Source: Apiotrichum sp. Y4204
Lineage: Eukaryota > Basidiomycota > Tremellomycetes > Trichosporonales > Trichosporonaceae
Direction: 5' to 3'
DNA length: 64,000 nucleotides
Assembly (NCBI GenBank): GCA_025531455.1
Contig: JAMYHL010000022.1
Span: forward strand, 124,001 to 188,000
A program made the position numbers and the translations under genes. Below are positions 57,282-64,000 of the stretch, in pieces. Under the pieces are notes generated by a model. That model made no database searches. It was not told where the DNA came from and saw only the letters and a list, made by a program, of their open reading frames with translations. Every line of letters starts with the position of its first letter. Position 1 is the first letter of the stretch.

Positions 57282-60088
57282 TTGTCAGATTTTTGTTTAC
57301 AGTTGTGGCGCCCCTCGGCCAGACCCACCAGGAGCCTATCTTTGGACAATTTTGCTGACGTGACACTCCGTTGTTGACCATCATGGTGATCTGGGGACAA
57401 CGCCAAGAGTCGTGAGGCACCGTCGATTCTGCGTCCGCAGCCCGATGACAAAGAGGCTAAGCCCGACTAGTGGACCTGACGGATCGGCGTCGATTGGGCT
57501 CGGCAGGGGGATCGCCATCGATCGCCGCGCCCGAAGCCGGCATGTACCGGGTATACCGTATTCGGCGGTCATACACATGCTTACTGTACACATATACACA
57601 TACGTACACCGTACCCTACGCGCCTGGTGCCGCGCCGCGGCACGGGCGGCTTGCCCTCTGGTCACAGGATAATTACGTGTTGGCCATCTTGGTGGATTAT
57701 GGGTTTGCCAAGGTTTTCTGCGATTCCCATGCATAGATCTGCGGCCGCCCCGTGCCTATGTTCCTGATCGTCAAGTAAACTAAAGTAACCAAAATGATGT
57801 GCAGGGCACTAAAATCGGCCTAGTACCGGGGAACAAACGGCCGATCGCGAGACCCTTAAACCTTGCAGGCCAGGTTAATGAACCGAGGAACAAGAGTGAG
57901 CAAAATTGTACTCGTGCATGTAGAAAACATCCTCCCCGTCTGACAATCCGTTCCTTAGCAGTCGTTGCCTTATTAATTGTGTGGATGCCGCTCCGGATAT
58001 GCGGGCTTGTGTGGGATGCAACGTTGGGCCGTATATGAACTTCGGTATAGGCTCACGCAGCTCCTAACATTGCCCGAAGATGATTAGATGTCGCGGGATT
58101 CAATAGACTGCCGGCGGGCCAGCATGTTTGACTCTCACATTCCGGATTCGTCTTCACATTCCGACCTGAGTGTAGATCGTAGAAACTACCGAAGTTATTA
58201 ACACAGTCCCCCCCCCCCCAACTCTCCCCTCGAATAATGCAGTCCAAACGGGACATCAGCCTGGTATCTTTGACCGCCCTCTGACCAATTTGCGTGAAAA
58301 GTGGGCTGTCAACTGAACGACTGTGGGGCCAACAGACGACTCTTATTGCGGACGATTTCTTGCGTTGCCCGCTTTACGAGTCGCGTGATGCGGACCAGCT
58401 TTTCCCCACTAACGCTTCGTACTCTCGGTCTGAGAGCGAGTTCCGAATGCTGTGGTGTCCAATTGCCCGCCAGTCCCCCACACGGTGTCTTCTGTTACCC
58501 GTACCTGCGTACCTGCCTTTCACCATTTCCTTGGAGCGCTGAATGCCGCACATAGTGTTTATACAGTGTTTCTGCGAACAGCCAGAGGCCAGAGATCGTC
58601 ATCGAAGACTCGGAAACCGAGACCGGATCAAAGGGCGCAGAGATCCCTCTTGTCCTTCCCATGTAGTCTTCTAGTCACCAATATGGCCATATGACCATTT
58701 GCCGTCGGTACCTCACTTTAGCGCCTTTTTACCTTCATTTTCCAGGGGCCGTCCTCGGCCCTTGGCAGACGAAGTGGACGGGTTCTACGAATTCTACAAT
58801 TCGGCAAGCTCGGCAAACGTACCAGCATACGCACATGTGTACAACATACAGTACTGCACATGGGCAGTTCCTGATCTACATGCTGAGAAGATCTGCTCGA
58901 CCAGAATGCTGACGACGCTCAGGGGTAACCTTCTCTTATTGGCATCTCTCGCTGTCGGGTAGCCGGTCCCTGCGGCCTTCTCCGTAAAGTACTGTACATG
59001 AGAGTGCGTCGACCTGTGACATATGGGCAGGAACTTTCGGGCGACGGAAGACATATCGGGGGTGTATCTCGGGATCAGCATTCAGGCTCTTGAAGCTGAC
59101 TCATTCAGCCGGTCTCACCTATCCATGAGTAGGACGGCTGCTGTCAGTGCCCACAGGTAACGCAGAGTGACATGTTATGCAACCGTTGTGCAACCTCCGC
59201 CAGTCTATGAACGTGTCAGACCCCGTCCAGAGCGACAGTCAGACGAATGTATTGGAGCTGCGGGGAGCTGTAGCCCATTTTTGTCATGGACCCCCAAATC
59301 TTCAGCGAGTGATGCACGAGATTGCGTCTGTTCAGGGGGTGTCGATCTACTGTATCACACACTGGTGGCTGTCGTAACAAGTGCGGATGGTGATGGAATC
59401 CCAGTCCTGCCTCAACTTGACCTTTCGCAGCTGCAGATGCCATCCGCAAATTGCCTATGGGAAAACTTGCCTCTATCGAATGGTCCGCGACGAGATCCTG
59501 GATTACCCTCGAGTTCCGCGGCGGCAACGGCCAAAACAGTGTGCATGTGAACGAAGCCGAATGAGGGAACACAAGGAAGATTCGTGCCGGATCTCGACAC
59601 CTCATGGGGCACACGGACTATGAATCATCTTCAGACATGAGAAAAGATCCAGAAGCCCTCGATTGGGAATCTGACAATCTGATGACCATCGACGACCGCT
59701 GGAACTGCTGACAAGCCGATCTCAGTTGCGCCTGCCTTGATAGTCGTGTCCTACTGTATCACAGGACACTGAAACACCGTTACTACCACAGGGGAAGAGC
59801 GGGACCATCAGTTGTCCGAACGGGAAAGAGATTCAAGAATCCAACGTGGCGTATGTACTACTACTATATTTATATATTCATGCCAATGCCATGAATAATT
59901 CTTAGAAGATGGGAAGAAAACGCCAAGTGGAATAGGAGAACCACGAAAACGAGAATAGGGAATGAAAGGTTAATCGATTTTTGACAGCGCTTGGGACCGG
60001 GTATCAATGAATGGGCAGAGAGGTCGCGCAAGAAGGCCTGTGGCACACGGTTACATTAACAGTACAGGGTCTATAGAAGCCAATGTCA
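57282..60088. other. Gene-poor stretch
   Basis: About 2.8 kb with no credible coding frame. It contains a C run near 58208-58219 and otherwise unremarkable sequence. Frames are short and Cys/Arg/Ser-rich without conserved character. No mobile-element signature is seen. Confidence 0.35.
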
Positions 60089-61471
60089 TTATCGGCGGTC
60101 ATCGCTGGGATGGTGAGATGGCCGCTGTGCGTCATATGGGTGATGTGAGGAAGACTGCGGATAACGATGGGAGTTGCGGGGCGGAGATGGCCACGAAGGT
60201 GGGGGGCGTTCGTAAGGACTGAGCGGATATGGCAACCGTCGACTGTCATGAGGCAGGGGGGCATTAGGTATAGGAGGACCGGAAGCGGATGAGGACGAAC
60301 GGATGGGAGGCAGATGCACGCTACTCCCTCGAGGACTGTATCGCGGCTGAGTAGAAGCTCTAGAGTCTCGGCCATCCGATGCAGGCGATGGATCCGACCG
60401 ACCAAGAGGTAACGAGGACGGCCCATAACGATACGGCGCATAGGACGGAGGGGATCGGGCGCCTGGCGACAACATTGGTTGAGTTGCAGGCTGGGGTGAC
60501 CGGCCACGAGGGGGATGGGAATGAGGCGGCTGGGAAGGTGGCGGCAGTCTATTTCTAACGGAGGACGATCCAGCAGCAAAATGCTACAGAAGTGTCAGCG
60601 GGTCCGTCACTAAGATATGGAAGGGCGCCCTTGCTTTTCAGTGTCAAAACGACAGTGATTTCCCCATGTCAAGCTACTTTGACGAGACCTCCAAAAGCAA
60701 ACCACTCACGAAGTCTCCGGGGGGCGCATGATCCCGATTATATTTGAGTGTTTTCTCCCACTCTACCCACTGGCCGAGCTTGGCCCGAAGGTGGTCATTC
60801 TCTTCTGCCATGGCATTTTTCTCATCCTGAAGACGGCGATTAGCAGCCTCGAGGCTCGCTAATCGCAGTTCAGCTTCAGGTGTTGCCGGAGAGGACACGC
60901 GTGTTTGAGGCCGCCCAAACTGGGGGTAAGGATAGCTGTCATTCGAGTGTCTTTGCCGATGAAAGATGGTAGACGATGGCCCAGGACCAGCGCTGGCGTG
61001 GAGGAATGCTTGTTCATCAACTTGCTCCAATCGTCGCGCCAGAATAGCGTTTTCCTCTTGAAGGACTCGAACGCGTTCTTCGAGGCTATCCTGGTACCCT
61101 TTTTTCCTGTTACGAAAACGCTGGGCGGCAAGACGGTTGGCTTCTCGGCGCCTAAGAATAGTTGAATCATCCTGTGGTTGTTGCTGTTGTTGCTGCTGCG
61201 GTAGATCGTGATGCTTGGCCAAAGCGCGGTCGTCGTCTTGAGTTCCGGAGCGCTCTCGCCAGTCAGCAGCGCCATCCATTGAAACGTCGTTCATGGTTTG
61301 CTGCAGGCTGTCCGACGAGGCACCCGTTTCGGTTGAGCTTGATTGTCGAGCTCCGCGCCTTCCATGGGTCTCTTCATTTCGTCCAGCCGCTCCGGCGCTT
61401 CTAGGTCTGTCGCGGTAGTGGTAATCCCGTATCCCGCCGAAACCCGAGCTCATTATGCGTGAGATGTGCAC
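60089..61471 (-). CDS. bZIP transcription factor
   Basis: Two exons (61471-60710 and 60583-60089) give 418 residues, or 412 if the second in-frame ATG at 61453 is used. The basic region (about 106-124) reads RRREANRLAAQRFRNRKK and has the bZIP signature N-x2-AA-x-R-x-R. It runs into a leucine-zipper coiled coil (DSLEERVRVLQEENAILARR). A second coiled coil lies at about 200-235 (LASLEAANRRLQDEKNAMAE). A poly-Gln run (PQQQQQQQPQ) precedes the basic region. The C-terminal 165 residues, all exon 2, are Pro/Ser/His-rich and disordered, a likely transactivation region. Fungal relatives of this basic-region type include Gcn4, Yap-like and MeaB-like regulators; which one it is cannot be settled here. 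The promoter side is pyrimidine-rich on the sense strand. Confidence 0.92.
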
Positions 61472-62880
61472 TGGAGCGTTCCACTGCTGCTGGGTACGGG
61501 GGTGAAAGTGCCCGTCGCCACGATAAAAACGCTGGCGACGGGGCGTTATCTACCGAAGTGAATCTACGGGAAACGGAGACGTTGGCGCAAAAGCTCATGC
61601 AGCGGTTTGCGGTCGGAAATGCAGAAATCGACGCAACCATGCAAGCCTGTCAACCACGGCGATAGGTCTTCGTGCTTTGGCGGGCAATGAGTGTCGGGGT
61701 ACGCGTTTCGCTCCAAGGTCGAACTTGCGTCTACCTGTAGGTGCGAGTGTGTGCTTAGAATACGTTCGTGTATGCGTATGCGTGTATGTGTACGTGTGCC
61801 GATGCACTGGAAACCCGTGTAAACAGTGTCGTGATGTGAGGTGTGAGGAGTTCGAGTACTGTAACTAACGGGATAAGCTCTACAACAGCGAGCTCTCGAA
61901 TCGCAGGCGGTGTTGCGTTTCCGGATGCATGGACTGCAACCAGCTTTGCAAGTAGCGATGAGCGATAGCGAGAATCAAGTCGTGTATTGTGCAAATTGTG
62001 CAGTTGTGGTACAGTACAATCGCGAGATGGCAAGCTGAGGTTCGAGGTTCTGATTTCGAAAATGGCGCACCGGGCGTGAGCAGAGTACGGTCACTAGATC
62101 ACTACTGGATTTCTGGATACTAGATCGGCACTGAGGATCGCTGCTGGCTGAGGCTGTGGCGGACCACCGACAGGACACTACAAACCCTCGGGCGGACGAC
62201 AGAGTCAGGCCTCAGGGCGACAGGTTAACGAGGCGGCCACAGCGCGGAGCTGGATTGACGTGATATGGGCGGTCAGTAGAAGAAGAGGGTAAAAAAAAGG
62301 CAACGGAGAGAACTTGTTGCATCTAGGGGATGCACCGGGCCGTGGCGCCGTGGCGTCCGCGGCGTCGGTGTACACGCCGCGCCTCGGCTGTGGGAGAGGG
62401 CGTAGAGTGCAAGCGCGCAAAGCCAAAAGTGGCATCTGGTAGCCAAGGGAATAAAAGCGATCGACGTGCCGGTAAAGCTTCGGGGGCAATTGAGGGAGGG
62501 TTTCGGTGTCCGGAGGCTTGATGCCAAGTTGGACAGCACAAAAGTGCCGAGAAGCCGCACATTTACGGGCCAACTGGTGAAAAGACCTCGACGGGAGTTC
62601 CGAGAGCCATTAAGAGAAGAGAAACCGAGAAAGTGATCGACCAGAGCGAGGGGGGGGGGGGGGAGTACGCAAGCAGCCACAGAACAGGGCTAAAAGGGAT
62701 GCCGAGGGCCGAGCGAGGGCCAGGGTGCACAAGGGCACACGCACTGCGAGGGAGGGAGGGTACGAGGCCGGGAGGCGCCAGGAAAGGTAGCGAGCGATTC
62801 AGGTCCCACACGGCATGTAAGCGAAACGTACGAATTCGCCAGGAGAGCAGCATCATCATCGGGCACCAAACAATTACCGG
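61472..62880 (-). promoter_or_regulatory. Upstream region of the bZIP gene with C/T-biased sense strand and a G14 run
   Basis: The sense (minus) strand is C/T-rich from about 62880 to 62270, including C14 (plus-strand G run 62650-62663) and a (GT/GC)-rich patch at plus 61740-61800. No coding frame is credible. It is probably promoter and long 5' UTR, like the other pyrimidine leaders in this window. Confidence 0.4.
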
Positions 62881-64000
62881 TTTTTAATAAATATTACCAG
62901 CAGAGTCAAACGGAACATTGCGAGCGGAGAATGCACAAAAGTGCCCCGTCTGCTGCATCTGGAACCTCAATCTCATCGTACTGTACAGTATATCGTGGAA
63001 TATACTCAATACAGGGTCCCAACAAAGTTGCATGGCCGGCGACATATTGGTAGCTGTTTTACCTCGAGTCGGACAACGCATCATGCGACAGTTGGCCGAC
63101 TCACAAGTTGCGTTGGACTGTTTAGAACCGGGGATGGGCGAAGACCCAGAGTTCAAAACGCAGCAGAATAAATTCCGTAAGCCACGATCAAGCCACTTTT
63201 CTGGATTCTGCTCCGGGATCTTGCCACCCACCCGAGTGAAGAAGCCCGGAGGCGGAACTGAGCGCCCTTGGACCGTGTTTGTCCCCACTCATAAGTCCGC
63301 AGGCCCAACCCTGTTCAACTGAACAGCTGATTTGTAGAAACACCAACACAGTGATGTGTGACAAGGTATGTGTTCCAGATGTCAAGCCAAGGCACATGTA
63401 GAAGAGTGTAGGCGTTCATTCTGGCCGTTCTGGACTGTTGTCGGGTAAATTTTCGTCTGTCGTAGTGCTTGAGCCAGTCCTGGGGTGGAGCCGGCGGGGT
63501 TATGGGGTACCGTCACAAGGCTATGTATGGCACGTCCATGTGAAACAGACTGGGTGAGGATGCCGGCCGGCTTCTCCCCTTGCCCGCATTTTATCTGGCC
63601 AAGTCCCCGCACCTGTCGCTCACCAGATCCGTAATAGAAGCACTAAACTCTAGTTGCAGGATCAGGACAGGGAGTCGACGCTCGCGACGCTGACTCTGCC
63701 AATTGCAGATTCCGATTCCAGCAAACAAACCGCAGTTTCAATTGCCAGGCACAACGTCTTGTCCCCGCCCTCGAGACCACAGTTTGCTGTTTGAGCGTCT
63801 CTTGCTCTCGGGGTTCACTTCCCATATCCCTTCGTCCTCTTCCTCCCCCCCAAACTGTATCTCTTTTAGCTTGGTACACTACTGCGGCCTGCTCATGTGT
63901 CCGCAATCAACAATACGATGAGCCCTTTCGTGAGGGTTGTACAGGCGACCAAATCTTGGGCTGGTTCGCCGTGTTGTCATTGGGCGACCGATCACTCAAG
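62881..64000. other. Right-edge sequence with no gene recognised
   Basis: About 1.1 kb. The longest frame (62918-63322, plus) and its antisense partner lack any family feature I recognise. The edge may hold the promoter of a gene outside the window. Confidence 0.3.

Overview
The window is nuclear DNA of a basidiomycete, most likely a Tremellomycetes yeast (Trichosporonales-like). Genes are split by many very short introns, often 36-60 nt, with GTGAGT/GTATGT/GTACGT donors and CTGAC/CTAAC branch motifs close to the acceptor. Sense-strand leaders are pyrimidine-rich. The gene set is fungal: a Hog1 MAP kinase with TGY, a Kar2 ending in HDEL, a fungal acetate kinase, and Ipi1, Dbf4 and Cdc50 proteins. 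I rebuilt every spliced gene by hand. For each complete gene the exon lengths sum to a multiple of three.

Layout. 1-1555 (-): N-terminal ~475 residues of an unrecognised large protein. 2582-3665 (+): OPA3-like. 7445-8931 (+): HOG1, behind a long leader. 9765-10244 (+): mitochondrial bL36. 10701-12222 (-): mitochondrial Phe-tRNA synthetase. 12549-12635 (-): intron-containing tRNA-Asn. 13172-16547 (+): importin-beta of the Kap121/IPO5 type with a short C-terminus. 17445-18901 (-): mitochondrial acyl-CoA dehydrogenase. 21704-22041 (+): three-module Cys-rich metallothionein-like protein. 22251-23980 (-): acetate kinase. 24700-27914 (-): coiled-coil protein with a DUF7923-like domain. 29177-30653 (-): OTU1 deubiquitinase. 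38503-40113 (+): disordered protein with an Hsp20-like domain. 40837-41678 (-): SPC3, divergent from KAR2 at 43420-45687 (+). 46704-49012 (+): DBF4. 49324-50950 (+): KDM8-like JmjC enzyme. 51089-52674 (-): CDC50 flippase subunit. 53159-55516 (+): IPI1. 55596-56968 (-): CDK7/KIN28. 60089-61471 (-): bZIP factor.

Most genes are housekeeping or regulatory and do not form a pathway cluster. Functional neighbours do occur: SPC3 and KAR2 are divergent ER genes over one intergenic region that carries CCACGT elements, and DBF4, KDM8, IPI1 and CDK7 all serve cell cycle, chromatin or ribosome assembly. Several pairs are tail-to-tail with gaps of only 80-210 bp.

About 40% of the window is intergenic. 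The largest blanks are 30654-38502, 3666-7212, 56969-60088 and 18902-21703. I saw no transposase, reverse transcriptase, rRNA or CRISPR array. I did not find an unmistakable new system. The best leads are the repeat architecture of the metallothionein-like protein, the shortened importin, the unidentified gene at the left edge, the DUF7923-like coiled-coil protein without zinc fingers, and the Hsp20-like fold in a disordered protein.
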